Positions 17,463 through 26,708 of a stretch of DNA of 64,000 nt are shown here, one piece after another (position 1 is the first letter of the stretch; the number at the start of each line of letters is the position of its first letter). Origin of the DNA: Dryocola sp051307055 (lineage in GTDB: Bacteria > Pseudomonadota > Gammaproteobacteria > Enterobacterales > Enterobacteriaceae); the NCBI RefSeq assembly GCF_051307055.1, contig NZ_CP149994.1:2542001-2606000 (forward strand). Reading direction: 5' to 3'. The translations under genes were made by a program, and so were the position numbers. Under the pieces are notes generated by a model. The model did not search any database, was not told where the DNA came from, and saw only the letters and a program-made list of their open reading frames with translations.

Positions 17463-18395
17463 TCACCTCGTAGCTGGTTGTGGCGGTAAAGTGGACTGCA
17501 CCGGCGCCACGGCAGCAGGTTCTTTCAGAGTGCTTAACGGAAGGTTTGCGCTCTCTGCGTTTTCATGCACGATGGCTTGTTCGGCTTCTTTATTTAGCAC
17601 CAGCAAACTGATGCGACGGTTAATGGCGTCTTCCGGACCACGGTCGGTTACGCGCATCGTGGAGGCCATGCCCACCACGCGCAGCACTTTCCCATCGGTT
17701 AGGCCGCCGTACATCAGCTCGCGACGTGAAGCGTTCGCGCGGTCAGCGGAAAGCTCCCAGTTGCTGTAGCCAAGCTCGCCCATGGCGTACGGCAGATCGT
17801 CGGTGTGGCCGGAAAGACTAATTTTGTTTGGAATATCATTGAGCAGCGGCGCGATGCTGCGCAGGATGTCGCGCATGTAAGGCTCAACTTCCGCGCTGCC
17901 GTTTTTAAACATGGGACGGTTCTGGCTATCGATAATCTGAATGCGCAGCCCCTCCTGGACCAGGTCGATTTGCAAATGCGGACGCAGCGCCCGCAGTTTC
18001 GGATCGGTCTCAATCAGCTGGTCAAGCTGGTTACGCAGGCGCTTGAGGCGGCTGGTTTCCAGGCGCTTTTTCAGCTCGTCAAGGTTCGGGCTTTTTTTCA
18101 CTTCCCCCTGCTGTTGGGTCACATCGTCGCCCCCGCCGGGGATTGGGCTTTCGCTGTCGGCGATGCGCTGTCCGCCGGTTATTGCGGCGCTGAGCGGGGT
18201 TTTAAAATAATCGGCAATCTGCGCCAGCTCTTTGGGGCTGGCGATGGAGATCAGCCACATCACCAGAAAAAACGCCATCATGGCGGTCATAAAGTCCGCG
18301 TAGGCGATCTTCCAGGAGCCGCCGTGGTGTCCGCCTCCGTGGCCTTTGTGCTTGCGTCGTCTTACGACAACGATGGGATGGGCCTGATTCTTCAT
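17463..18395 (-). CDS. motB: Flagellar stator protein MotB
   Basis: 310 residues. A short basic cytoplasmic N-terminus with a His/Gly run, one membrane helix starting Y-A-D-F-M-T-A-M-M-A-F-F with the proton-carrying Asp (Asp34 here, Asp32 in E. coli), a plug region, and a C-terminal OmpA-like peptidoglycan-binding domain (L-S-G-H-T-D-D). It overlaps motA by 4 bases (ATGA), which keeps stator subunits in step. Confidence 0.98.
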   Translation of the reverse strand: MKNQAHPIVVVRRRKHKGHGGGHHGGSWKIAYADFMTAMMAFFLVMWLISIASPKELAQIADYFKTPLSAAITGGQRIADSESPIPGGGDDVTQQQGEVKKSPNLDELKKRLETSRLKRLRNQLDQLIETDPKLRALRPHLQIDLVQEGLRIQIIDSQNRPMFKNGSAEVEPYMRDILRSIAPLLNDIPNKISLSGHTDDLPYAMGELGYSNWELSADRANASRRELMYGGLTDGKVLRVVGMASTMRVTDRGPEDAINRRISLLVLNKEAEQAIVHENAESANLPLSTLKEPAAVAPVQSTLPPQPATR

Positions 18396-19285
18396 ACTTC
18401 TTCTTCCGTGGCGCGCGCCTGGGCATTTGGTGAGCGGACGGCACGAACGTGCTCTTCAAGCTCAACAAAGGACGGGCGCTCGCTGGAATAGAGCGTTTTA
18501 CGGCCAAACTCTACGGCGATTGGCGGCGCGTAGCCGTTGAGGCTTGAAAGCAGCGTCACTTTTACGCACTGCATCATCTTGGTGGTTTCACCGCTTTTCT
18601 GGCGCAGCACGGTGGCCAGCGGCGAAATAAAACCGTAGGCCAGCAGGATGCCGAGGAATGTCCCCACCATGGCATGCGCAATCAGGCCGCCGAGCTCCGC
18701 CGCTGGCCTGTCGGCTGACGCCAGGGCGTGTACTACCCCCATTACCGCAGCAACAATGCCGAATGCGGGCAGAGAATCTCCCATTAATGCGAGGCTGTTA
18801 GCCGGAATTTCCGTTTCGCTTTCGTAGGTTTCAATCTCTTCATCCATCAGGGCTTCAATTTCGAAGGTATTCATATTGCCGCTGATGATCAGGCGTAAAT
18901 AATCAACGATAAAATCAAGCATTATGGCATCGGCTAAAATACGCGGATAGCTGGCAAAGATTTCACTTTCTTTAGGATTTTCAATGTCGCGCTCCAGCGA
19001 AAACATCCCTTGCTGACGAGACTTCGCCATCAGGCGGTAAAGCAGCGCCATCAGGTCCATATACATACTTTTGGTATATTTCGAACGGCGAAACAGCAGC
19101 GGCAGCGCTTTCAGCGTGCTTCTGATAGCTTTGCCATTGTTACCGACGATAAAAGCACCAATGCCTGCGCCACCTATGATGACAAATTCAGCGGGCTGAT
19201 AGAGCGCCCCCAGGTGACCACCGGTCATCATATAGCCGCCGAAAACTGTCCCGAGTACGACCAGGTAACCTATTAATATCAGCAC
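18392..19285 (-). CDS. motA: Flagellar stator protein MotA
   Basis: 297 residues starting at GTG (19285), as in E. coli. Four membrane helices; the large cytoplasmic loop carries the charged residues that act on FliG (R-L-M-A-K-S-R-Q and the E-S-E-I-F-A-S-Y region), and the conserved prolines lie in D-S-L-P-A-F-G and F-I-S-P-L-A-T. With MotB it forms the proton channel of the motor. The leader upstream contains a sigma-28 promoter within flhC and a terminator hairpin, so motA is reached by read-through of that hairpin or from a promoter I could not see. Confidence 0.98.
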   Translation of the reverse strand: MLILIGYLVVLGTVFGGYMMTGGHLGALYQPAEFVIIGGAGIGAFIVGNNGKAIRSTLKALPLLFRRSKYTKSMYMDLMALLYRLMAKSRQQGMFSLERDIENPKESEIFASYPRILADAIMLDFIVDYLRLIISGNMNTFEIEALMDEEIETYESETEIPANSLALMGDSLPAFGIVAAVMGVVHALASADRPAAELGGLIAHAMVGTFLGILLAYGFISPLATVLRQKSGETTKMMQCVKVTLLSSLNGYAPPIAVEFGRKTLYSSERPSFVELEEHVRAVRSPNAQARATEEEV

Positions 19286-19357
19286 GAGTCAGTCCTTCTG
19301 CTGTGGAGTGTGGCAAGGACTTACAGGAGAGCGGCGTCTAAGCCCGTGGTACAGGGC

Positions 19358-19451
19358 AAAAAAAAGCAGCGGTAATTGCTTACCGCTGCTGGAGTTGCTC
19401 GTACACAAGGCCTGTTACATGGCCTGTTCTACCTGTTCATCCAGCAGTTGT
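19358..19451 (-). ncRNA. motR: Predicted MotR small RNA (motA leader-derived, sigma-28 dependent)
   Basis: A sigma-28 promoter inside the 3' end of flhC (19458-19484) predicts a start near 19451. A strong terminator with eight Ts ends at 19358, giving an RNA of about 94 bases. E. coli MotR is reported at about 95 nucleotides, also sigma-28 driven from the motA leader and Hfq-bound. Placement and length match; I did not compare the sequences. Confidence 0.7.
19365..19390 (-). terminator. Rho-independent terminator after flhDC / end of MotR
   Basis: Arms AGCAGCGGTAA (19365-19375) and TTACCGCTGCT (19380-19390), 4-base loop, then eight Ts on the minus strand. 25 bases after the flhC stop. Confidence 0.9.
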
Positions 19452-19993
19452 GGAATAATATCGGCAGTGTTTGTAGAAAGTTTACGTCTTTTTACCGCTC
19501 GTGATGGCGGCTGGCATAAACTGCAGGCGAAGCTGCCCGGAGGCTGGTGCGCATGGGTGATAAAGTTGCCGTTACAGCAGTTGCAACGGCTTAACTGCAG
19601 CATTCCGCTTTCAACGAATCGAACCAGCGTCCAGGCGCGAGTCAGCGCCAGAAGCGGGCCCTCAGCCGGTGAAGGACACTGCTCAAGATACAAACGATAA
19701 GCTTTAATGACCGCATCAACGCCGCTGCATTGTCCGCTACGCAGCAGGAATTGCCATGCGTTACAGAACATCGAGGCGTGAATGTTTTGCTCCCACGTCA
19801 TAAACCAGTCGGTGGAAAAAGGCAGCATACCTTTCGGCGGCGGACTGCCGCGCAGCTCTTTATAGAGCTTTATCAACCGACCGCGGCTGAGCTGCGTTTC
19901 GCTTTCGAGCATCTGCAGCCTGGCGCCCAGGGTAATAAGCTCCATCGCAAGCTGTATGTCGTGTGCTTCCTGGACAATGCTTTTTTCGCTCAT
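19415..19993 (-). CDS. flhC: Flagellar master regulator subunit FlhC
   Basis: 192 residues from the ATG at 19993, the E. coli length. With FlhD it forms the FlhD4C2 activator of class II flagellar promoters. The zinc site C-x-C-C...C-S-L-C lies at about 137-160. The last ~25 codons double as the sigma-28 promoter for the motA leader RNA. It starts 4 bases after flhD. Confidence 0.98.
   Translation of the reverse strand: MSEKSIVQEAHDIQLAMELITLGARLQMLESETQLSRGRLIKLYKELRGSPPPKGMLPFSTDWFMTWEQNIHASMFCNAWQFLLRSGQCSGVDAVIKAYRLYLEQCPSPAEGPLLALTRAWTLVRFVESGMLQLSRCNCCNGNFITHAHQPPGSFACSLCQPPSRAVKRRKLSTNTADIIPQLLDEQVEQAM
19458..19484 (-). promoter_or_regulatory. Sigma-28 promoter inside flhC for MotR/motA
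   Basis: Minus strand TAAACTTT, 11 bases, GCCGATAT. The -35 is identical to the one I read for fliD; the -10 has one mismatch to GCCGATAA. It lies wholly within the flhC coding sequence. Confidence 0.8.
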
Positions 19994-19997
19994 TTTG

Positions 19998-20348
19998 TTA
20001 CGCCCTTTTTTTCTTCGGTGCCTCGTCGCTGGCTGACACCTCATTTAATAAGCGGGTGGATAACAAAATACCCGTATGAATTTGTTGTAGATCATCCACA
20101 CGCGATTCTTGCGTTAAGCGATTGATAGTCTGGTTATCGTTAAAACGGAACTGACAAATCAGCTGATTGGTCTCCGCCAGTTTTACCATCTGTGGCAGCG
20201 TTAATTCTCTTAAGGTATTTGCCATATCTTCGGCGATCCCTAAACGAAACATTGCCGAAGCTTTATCCTGACTAATAAGTCTTTGAGCAAGCAGTAAATA
20301 AGACAAATTAATGTCATAAATATGTTTTAGTAACTCGGATGTATGCAT
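19998..20348 (-). CDS. flhD: Flagellar master regulator subunit FlhD
   Basis: 116 residues from M-H-T-S-E-L-L; an ATG three codons earlier (20357) is sometimes used in annotation. Small helical protein that dimerises and, bound to FlhC, activates flhB, fliA and other class II genes. First gene of flhDC, with a long untranslated control region upstream. Confidence 0.97.
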   Translation of the reverse strand: MHTSELLKHIYDINLSYLLLAQRLISQDKASAMFRLGIAEDMANTLRELTLPQMVKLAETNQLICQFRFNDNQTINRLTQESRVDDLQQIHTGILLSTRLLNEVSASDEAPKKKRA

Positions 20349-21158
20349 TTTCCCCATCCCGAATAACCAATTATTTTATGCGGTTGAACCGCACCCCGTG
20401 ATGTCCCCGGGCAAACCCGGTAAAAAAGTGACGCAATCGTTAAGGCCAAAAATGTATTAGTTGATGCTGCACTCCGACAGCGGCCCTGGTCTGGTTAAGA
20501 CCGGGCAACTTTGTTGTCAGACCGCGTAACGTCTTTCTTAATTCTCTTACAAAAAACTAAGATTTTTCCTAATTCGCGCAAACTCTACTCGCTGCCTATA
20601 GCACATACAATGCAGCCAGCCGCGATTTTAGAATTTATGTGATCCGTATCACATAAATTTACCATATATCTTAGTGAAAACCATCAGCCGGGCTTTTCAT
20701 TTGGGTGTTTTTTAACCAAATCAGCGATTTTCACCGTTCCAGGCGGGGAATAGATTTACTTTTGAACAACAACTTCGTGACTTTTCAAGCATTTCCTTGC
20801 CACCGGCTGGTTAAAACCTGCGAAGCAGATCACACTTTACACATAAATAAGCCTGTATTGTTATAATTATCATGAAGTTATATTAATTGGTTTTTGAACT
20901 TTTACCTCTGATGACCATTACAGATGGGCTAATTCCCCTAAGTTATTATCTGTTTTTGGCCCTAAAAATAATTCTAAAGTTTGATTGTTTTTTCGCCGTT
21001 TTCTGACAGCAACGGATGTTGCGAATTCATTACTTAAGAATAACTTAACTATTTTCATGAACGGGCTCACATTTCTTGCGGTTGCTGCCGTTGCACCTGT
21101 GTTAAAAGCGGAGTATGGGTTTTATTAGCAGGCGCCCAGTGCGCTACAGGAGGAAGGC
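20349..21158. other. flhDC control region and uspC upstream region
   Basis: About 800 bases with no credible gene. It contains the flhDC leader (about 200 bases expected from E. coli) and a CRP site centred at 20645.5. AT-rich DNA follows, with promoter elements for divergent uspC near the right end. In E. coli many regulators (CRP, H-NS, RcsB, OmpR, CsrA on the leader) act here; apart from the CRP site I could not assign individual sites. Confidence 0.7.
20638..20653. promoter_or_regulatory. CRP site upstream of flhDC
   Basis: TGTGA-TCCGTA-TCACA, both half-sites perfect, extended by AATTTA/TAAATT into 11-base arms. It lies 290-305 bases before the flhD ATG, consistent with the CRP activation site of E. 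coli flhDC. Confidence 0.85.
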
Positions 21159-21587
21159 ATGAGTTATACGCATGTGCTGGTTGCCGTTGCCGTCACGCCG
21201 GAAAGCCATCAATTAATACGCAAGGCCGTATCCATTGTTAAACCGGTCGACGGACGTATCACGCTGATAACGCTGGCTTCCGATCCGGAGATCTACAATC
21301 AGCTCGCCGCGCCGATGATGGAGAATTTGCGTGAATTAATGCTCGAAGAGACGCAGCTTTTTCTGGAAGAGTTGATTAGTAAGGCGGGTTATCCCATTGA
21401 GAAAGCCCTGATCGCCACGGGTGAGCTCAGCGAGCATATTCTCTCGGTGTGCGAGCAGCAAAACGTGGATTTAGTCATCTGCGGTAACCACAATCAAAGC
21501 TTTTTCAGCAAAGCGATTTGTTCTGCAAAAACGGTGGTTGCATCGAGTAAAGTAGATGTGCTGTTAGTGCCGCTTGTTGAGAAGTGA
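21159..21587 (+). CDS. uspC: Universal stress protein UspC
   Basis: 142 residues, preceded by a strong AGGAGG. Start M-S-Y-x-x-x-L-V-A-V-A-V-T-P-E-S and the G-E-L-S-E-H-I-L block match E. coli UspC (YecG). It lacks the Gly-rich G-x2-G-x9-G-S/T nucleotide loop, as UspA-type proteins do. Its neighbour is flhDC, and in E. coli UspC affects motility and salt stress (KdpD scaffolding). Confidence 0.93.
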   Translation: MSYTHVLVAVAVTPESHQLIRKAVSIVKPVDGRITLITLASDPEIYNQLAAPMMENLRELMLEETQLFLEELISKAGYPIEKALIATGELSEHILSVCEQQNVDLVICGNHNQSFFSKAICSAKTVVASSKVDVLLVPLVEK

Positions 21588-21619
21588 CAGGGAAAAGCTC
21601 CGTTTTTCTCCCCTGTCAC
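21584..21619. terminator. Hairpin at the uspC/otsA convergent end
   Basis: GTGACAGGG (21584-21592) and CCCTGTCAC (21611-21619) around an A/T-rich loop. A second GGCGG...CCGCC hairpin follows at about 21631-21655. Together they separate two converging genes. Confidence 0.5.
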
Positions 21620-21664
21620 AGAGATATAAGGCGGCAGCAAATGCGCTATCCGCCGTTTATAATA

Positions 21665-23089
21665 TTATGCCAGTCGGGGAAAGGTCGCCACTTTCTGCTG
21701 CAGATGAGACGCATCGCTACGCGGCGTTACCTGCTTTAGATCGCCCACGAATCTCTCCTGCCAGCGGTGAATGTCGTTACGGCAAATCACTTCCATCATT
21801 TCGCTATGCCGTGAAATTCGCTCGGCTAAAGGCATGGTTAACGCCCTGTTAAGCGCGCTCGCCACGTCGTCCCGATCGTAGGGATTAACAATCAGCGCCG
21901 AGGTCAATTCATTAGCCGCACCGGCGAATTTCGATAATATCAGCACCCCGGGGTTAGCCGGATCCTGGGCCGCCACGTACTCTTTTGCCACCAGGTTCAT
22001 ACCGTCACGCAGCGGCGTAACCAGCCCGACTTCGGCGTAACGGAAGACCTTCATCAGCAGTTTGCGGTCAAAATGCTGGTTGAGATAATAAAGCGGCGTC
22101 CAGCCCAGCTGGCCATATTTACCGTTGATGCGCCCCGCTTCTGTCTCAAGCTGATGGCGAATATCCTGATAGGCCTGCACATCCCCTCTGGAGGTAGGCG
22201 CAATCTGGGTGTAACGGATTTTGCCGTGGTGCTGCGGATAATTTTCCAGCAGCGCCTCAAAGGCGAGGAAGCGTTCCGGCAGCCCTTTAGAATAATCGAG
22301 GCGCTCCACGGAGAAGATATTCTTGATACTGCCCAGCTCAGACTTAAGCTGTACAAGCTTCGGCGGCAGCGGCCCTTTGGCATTCTGCGCAATCTCTTCC
22401 GGCTCAATACCAATCGGATAGACTTCGGTGCGGAAGCTTTTGCCGAAGGCCTGGTACTGATGCTTACCTTTATTCTCAAGGCGCGTCATGCTCGCAATGC
22501 AATCGAGGAACGCCAGGCGATCGTTTTCCGTCTGGAAGCCCAGCAGATCGTAATCGCACAGCGCTTCAATCAGCTCCTCATGCGGCGGCAGCGCGTTAAA
22601 CACTTCCGGCGTCGGGAAAGGAATGTGCAGGAAAAAGCCGATACGATTATGCAGCCCCAGCTTGCGGCATTCGGCTGCAAAAGGCAGAAGGTGATAATCG
22701 TGGATCCACAGAATATCGTCTTTTTCTACCAGCGGTTTAAGCTTGTTTGCCAGCAGCGTATTCACGCGCTCATACCCTTCCCAGGCTTCACGCTGGAAAT
22801 CAACCAGATCGAGACGATAGTGGAAAGCAGGCCACAGAACCGCGTTAGAAAACTGCAGGTAATACTGCTCGTAATCTTCTTCACACAGGTTAAATGAAGC
22901 CCAGGTGATGTTGCCATGGGTGACCTTTTTTAGCGGCGCATCGGGATCGCCGATTTCCCCGCTCCAGCCAAACCATAGCCCGCCCGCAGCCTTCAGGGCG
23001 CCTAAAATACCAACCGCAAGGCCGCCTGCGCCCGCTTTTTTGTCATCCGGTGGTGCGATGCGATTAGAGACTACTACTAAGCGACTCAT
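21665..23089 (-). CDS. otsA: Trehalose-6-phosphate synthase OtsA
   Basis: 474 residues, GT20 GT-B enzyme. It joins glucose from UDP-glucose to glucose-6-phosphate in the cytoplasm as osmoprotection. Visible are the N-terminal G-A-G-G-L-A-V-G loop, W-I-H-D-Y-H-L (Asp130 region) and R-L-D-Y-S-K-G-L-P-E-R-F with the phosphate-binding Arg/Lys. Its start lies 26 bases inside otsB. Confidence 0.98.
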   Translation of the reverse strand: MSRLVVVSNRIAPPDDKKAGAGGLAVGILGALKAAGGLWFGWSGEIGDPDAPLKKVTHGNITWASFNLCEEDYEQYYLQFSNAVLWPAFHYRLDLVDFQREAWEGYERVNTLLANKLKPLVEKDDILWIHDYHLLPFAAECRKLGLHNRIGFFLHIPFPTPEVFNALPPHEELIEALCDYDLLGFQTENDRLAFLDCIASMTRLENKGKHQYQAFGKSFRTEVYPIGIEPEEIAQNAKGPLPPKLVQLKSELGSIKNIFSVERLDYSKGLPERFLAFEALLENYPQHHGKIRYTQIAPTSRGDVQAYQDIRHQLETEAGRINGKYGQLGWTPLYYLNQHFDRKLLMKVFRYAEVGLVTPLRDGMNLVAKEYVAAQDPANPGVLILSKFAGAANELTSALIVNPYDRDDVASALNRALTMPLAERISRHSEMMEVICRNDIHRWQERFVGDLKQVTPRSDASHLQQKVATFPRLA

Positions 23090-23870
23090 AATCTTCTCCC
23101 CGTAAAGTTTCTGTCTTTTGTTGTTTTTCTATGTGATGCGTCAGTTTGCCCAGCCAGTGATAAACCATCCTGACATTGGCGAGGCGATAAGTTGCAAGGG
23201 TGTCGCCCGTGCCGACTTTAATCGTCAGGCCTCCCAGGGCGTTGACCTGCTTAAACCCGGCCTCATCGGTAAGATCGTCACCAATAAAGATGGGCGTGCG
23301 GCCTGCGAACGGCGCTTCCTGCATAAAGGCGCGAATGGCCGCGCCCTTGTTGATGCCGAGCGGTTTAAGCTCCACGACGCATTTCCCCGGCTGCAACGCC
23401 AGCTGCGGGAAACGTTTGGTCAGCTGTTCCGCCAGCTGCATGATAGCCTCTTGCGCTTCCGGCGCCTGCCGGTAGTGCAGCGCGAACGCCATGCCTTTGG
23501 CTTCAAGTTCGGTGCCCGGCATCAGCGCCAGGGCCTCAGAGAGTTCCTGCTGCAGGGTTTTAACCAACGGCACCGGCAGCGTCACCACGTGGGTTTTATC
23601 ATTGATATCGCGGCGCTCCGCCCCGTGAACCCCCGCAAGAGGGAAATGGAACGGCGTGGCGAGCTTATCGAGCTCGGCCATGGAACGCCCTGAGATCAAC
23701 GCCAGTGCCCCATCGCTCATTACGGACATTTTCTGCAGCAACGTGCGCACCGCGGCGGGGATATAGACCTGATCCGGGTGCGGTTTGATTTCAGCCAGAG
23801 TGCCATCGAGGTCAAAGAAAAAAGCAAGATTGCCGGAAAGTAAAGGCGGTACAGATACGACTTCAGCCAC
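23064..23870 (-). CDS. otsB: Trehalose-6-phosphate phosphatase OtsB
   Basis: 268 residues (E. coli 266). HAD-type phosphatase with F-D-L-D-G-T-L near 19-25 (nucleophile Asp), S-G-R-S as motif II, and G-D-D-L-T-D-E as motif IV. It removes phosphate from trehalose-6-phosphate made by OtsA. The otsBA pair overlaps; in E. coli it is RpoS-dependent. Confidence 0.97.
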   Translation of the reverse strand: MAEVVSVPPLLSGNLAFFFDLDGTLAEIKPHPDQVYIPAAVRTLLQKMSVMSDGALALISGRSMAELDKLATPFHFPLAGVHGAERRDINDKTHVVTLPVPLVKTLQQELSEALALMPGTELEAKGMAFALHYRQAPEAQEAIMQLAEQLTKRFPQLALQPGKCVVELKPLGINKGAAIRAFMQEAPFAGRTPIFIGDDLTDEAGFKQVNALGGLTIKVGTGDTLATYRLANVRMVYHWLGKLTHHIEKQQKTETLRGEDYESLSSSL

Positions 23871-23982
23871 CTGTGGCTCCTCCTTAATGGATAAAAATTG
23901 TCACCGAACCGGTAACTTAAAATTAATATTAGCCATGTAAGTATAGACAGGGAGAACGGTGTCGCAATTTTATAAGAGAAAT

Positions 23983-24005
23983 CGCCAGCCTTTGCGGGGC
24001 TGGCG
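23983..24005 (-). terminator. Terminator of araFGH
   Basis: CGCCAGCC (23983-23990) and GGCTGGCG (23998-24005), 7-base loop, followed on the minus strand by A-T-T-T-C-T-C-T-T. 40 bases after the araH stop. Confidence 0.65.
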
Positions 24006-24045
24006 TTGCGATTGAGAATAGCCTGAAGCGAACGGCAAGCCGGGG

Positions 24046-25050
24046 CTAAACCGTGCGTTTGGCCTTCTGCTTGTAGCGGTCGAAAATTACCGCCGCCAGC
24101 AGGATCATACCGCGCACCACGTACTGCGAGAACGGAGAGATATTCAGCAGGTTCATGGCGTTTTCCACCGTCCCCAGAATCAGGATACCCGCCACCACGT
24201 AAGAGATTTTGCCGATCCCGCCCTTGAGCGAAACGCCGCCCAGCACGCAGGCGGAAATAACAATCAGCTCATAGCCAAGCGAGGTCATCGGCTGGCCGCT
24301 GGTCATGCGCGAGGCGAGGATGATGCCTGCCGCGGCGGATACCAGACCCGACAGCACGAAGATAATGATTTTGGTCCGCACCACGGGCACGCCCGCAAGC
24401 CGCGCCGCTTCTTCATTGCCGCCAATCGCCAGCGTGTTGCGCCCGAAGGTCGTTTTATTGAGCAGGAAACCAAAGATTATCAGGCAGCCCGCCGTCAGCC
24501 AGATTGGCGCGGGCAGGCCGAACCAGTTGGCGTAGCCAAGCGCAAAGAAACGCTCGTCTTCGATGCCCACCGCTTTACCGTCAGAGATGATGTAGGCCAG
24601 GCCGCGCACGATTTGCATGGTGGCAAGCGTGGTTATCAACGCATTGATTTTCAGCCGGGCGATAACAAAGCCGTTCACCAGGCCGCTTAACACGCCGAGC
24701 AGCAAACCTGCCGCTACGCCAATCCATAAACTTTCGGTCATGTTAATGACCACGGCGGTGGTCACGCCCGCGCAGGCGATAACTGACGCCACGGAGAGAT
24801 CGAAATCGCCAGAAGCCAGGCAGAACAGCATGCCGCAGGCCACCATGCCGGACATGGAAATCGCAAGGCCCAGCCCCTTCATGTTAATGAAGGAAGAAAA
24901 ATTCGGCACGAAAATGGCGCAGCCGATAAACAGCACCGCGAACACCACCAGCATGCCGTAGTTATCCCAGATGCGTCCGAGGCTTAACGACGATTTGCCC
25001 GCGCCGCCGGATGCCGTTCCCGTACCGCCGGATTTAGTTAATGAAGACAT
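24046..25050 (-). CDS. araH: L-arabinose ABC transporter permease AraH
   Basis: 334 residues from the ATG at 25050 (AAGGGG is 6 bases before it). A start at 25068 that overlaps the araG stop is the alternative. About ten membrane helices of the ribose/xylose/arabinose permease family, with V-V-R-T-K-I-I-I-F-V-L-S-G and G-Y-E-L-I-V-I-S-A-C-V-L-G-G. It forms the inner-membrane pore for AraF-bound arabinose. The N-terminus is longer than E. coli AraH by a Gly/Ser/Thr-rich stretch. Confidence 0.96.
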   Translation of the reverse strand: MSSLTKSGGTGTASGGAGKSSLSLGRIWDNYGMLVVFAVLFIGCAIFVPNFSSFINMKGLGLAISMSGMVACGMLFCLASGDFDLSVASVIACAGVTTAVVINMTESLWIGVAAGLLLGVLSGLVNGFVIARLKINALITTLATMQIVRGLAYIISDGKAVGIEDERFFALGYANWFGLPAPIWLTAGCLIIFGFLLNKTTFGRNTLAIGGNEEAARLAGVPVVRTKIIIFVLSGLVSAAAGIILASRMTSGQPMTSLGYELIVISACVLGGVSLKGGIGKISYVVAGILILGTVENAMNLLNISPFSQYVVRGMILLAAVIFDRYKQKAKRTV

Positions 25051-25064
25051 TTTGTTCCCCTTAC

Positions 25065-26579
25065 TCATGCTGCACTCGCACTGGTTTTAGGCATCGCCAG
25101 ACTCAGCGCCTGCTGCTCGCTGGCCTCGCCATGCAACAACTCGCCGGCAATTTCCCCTTCGCGCATAACGATAATGCGGTCCGCAAGGCCCAGGACCTCA
25201 GGCAAATCGCTCGACGCAAATAGCACCGCCACGCCCTGAGCTGCCAGGGCATAAATCACGTTGTAGATTTCATGCTTCGCACCCACGTCAATGCCGCGCG
25301 TAGGTTCATCAAGCAAAATCACCTTCATCTCTTCGGAGAGCCAGCGGCCCAGAATGGCCTTTTGCTGATTGCCGCCCGAGAGATTCATAATTAGCTGCTC
25401 AGCAGACGGCGTTTTGATATTCAGCGAACGGATATGTGAGGCGGCGTTTTCGCTTTCCCACTGGTTATTGATAAGGCAGCCCGCGCTGATATGCTTGCGG
25501 CGCGCGCTGATATTGATGTTGTCCCGCACCGAGTGGACAGGAATGATGCCGTCCGCCTTGCGGTCTTCCGGGCAGAGCATCATCCCGGCGCGAATGGCGT
25601 CGGCGGGCTTATTGATGGCGATAGCCTTGCCGTCAATCCATACCTGCCCGTCCGTAATGCGCGTTCCGCCGAACAACCCTTTCATGAGCTCGCTCCGTCC
25701 GGCGCCCACCAGGCCAAACAGCCCGACAATTTCGCCGCTGCGCACGTGCAGGGAAACCGGCTCGCGTACGCCCGGCGCTTTCACCTCGTCCAGCCGCAGC
25801 CGCTCAGGACCATGCTCGCGCGGCTGCCAGCCGTAGATATCACCCAAGTTGCGCCCTACCATCGCCTGCACCAGAGAGTCGTGGTTCACCTGCTGCATAT
25901 CATCGAACGTGCAGACGTAGCGCCCGTCTTTGAATACGGTAATCGCATCGCTCAGCGCAAAGATCTCTTCCATGCGGTGCGAAACATAAATAATCACCCT
26001 GCCTTCTGCGCGCAGTTCGCGTATGACGCGGAAAAGGTTGTCGATTTCACGGCGCGAAAGCGAGCTGGTCGGCTCATCAAAGGCGATAACTTTCGCGTTG
26101 CGCGCCAGCGCCTTGGCAATTTCCACCATCTGCCACTGGCCGATGGAGAGATACTTAAGCGGCGTTTGCGGATCGATATCCAGGCCAAGATGCTCAAGCT
26201 GAAGCCGCGCTTCGTAATTAAGCAATGAACGGTTCACAAAGCCGGCTTTATGCGGGATCTGCCCAAGATAAATATTCTCGGCCACCGTCATTTCCGGCAC
26301 CAGATGCAGTTCCTGATAGATTATCGCCACGCCGGCGTTGAGCGCCGCCGTGGTATCGCTAAAAACGATCTCTTCACCGCGTAAAACAATGCTGCCCTGG
26401 CTCGGGGCGTAGTTCCCGCTGAGGATCTTCAGCAGGGTGGATTTACCCGCGCCATTTTCACCCATCAGCGCGTGCACCTGCCCGGCATAACAGTCGAAGC
26501 TGATATCCTGAAGCGCCTTCACGCCGGGGAAGGTTTTGCCGATACCGCGAAAAGAGAGATACGGTGTCTGTTGTTGCAT
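25065..26579 (-). CDS. araG: L-arabinose ABC transporter ATPase AraG
   Basis: 504 residues with two fused ATPase domains, typical of sugar-importing family members. The first has Walker A G-E-N-G-A-G-K-S-T at about 40-48 and Walker B V-I-A-F-D-E-P-T-S-S; the second has L-S-G-G-N-Q-Q-K and V-I-L-L-D-E-P-T-R-G, with a degenerate Walker A (G-A-G-R-S-E) as usual. It powers AraH. 129 bases of REP-like DNA separate it from araF. Confidence 0.97.
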   Translation of the reverse strand: MQQQTPYLSFRGIGKTFPGVKALQDISFDCYAGQVHALMGENGAGKSTLLKILSGNYAPSQGSIVLRGEEIVFSDTTAALNAGVAIIYQELHLVPEMTVAENIYLGQIPHKAGFVNRSLLNYEARLQLEHLGLDIDPQTPLKYLSIGQWQMVEIAKALARNAKVIAFDEPTSSLSRREIDNLFRVIRELRAEGRVIIYVSHRMEEIFALSDAITVFKDGRYVCTFDDMQQVNHDSLVQAMVGRNLGDIYGWQPREHGPERLRLDEVKAPGVREPVSLHVRSGEIVGLFGLVGAGRSELMKGLFGGTRITDGQVWIDGKAIAINKPADAIRAGMMLCPEDRKADGIIPVHSVRDNINISARRKHISAGCLINNQWESENAASHIRSLNIKTPSAEQLIMNLSGGNQQKAILGRWLSEEMKVILLDEPTRGIDVGAKHEIYNVIYALAAQGVAVLFASSDLPEVLGLADRIIVMREGEIAGELLHGEASEQQALSLAMPKTSASAA

Positions 26580-26599
26580 GATTTACCTTTTACCTCATA

Positions 26600-26689
26600 T
26601 CGGGTGGCGCTGCGCTTACCCGAACTGCGTAATGCGGATATTTTGTAGGGTGGATAAGCGACCGCGCCATCTGTCTGTCGCCATCCACC
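26600..26689. repeat. Paired REP-like palindromes between araF and araG
   Basis: First element: TCGGGTGGCGC...GCTTACCCGA at 26600-26623. Second: GGTGGAT (26649-26655) with ATCCACC (26683-26689). Such hairpins after a binding-protein gene usually protect its mRNA so that binding protein outnumbers the membrane subunits; that role is inference. Confidence 0.65.
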
Positions 26690-26708
26690 GCTACCCCGTC
26701 ATCTGTTC

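Noticed and set aside
19286..19357. A second sigma-28 promoter directly upstream of motA, after the terminator
   Set aside because: No pair of -35 and -10 elements with 11-base spacing could be found; the only good one lies within flhC.
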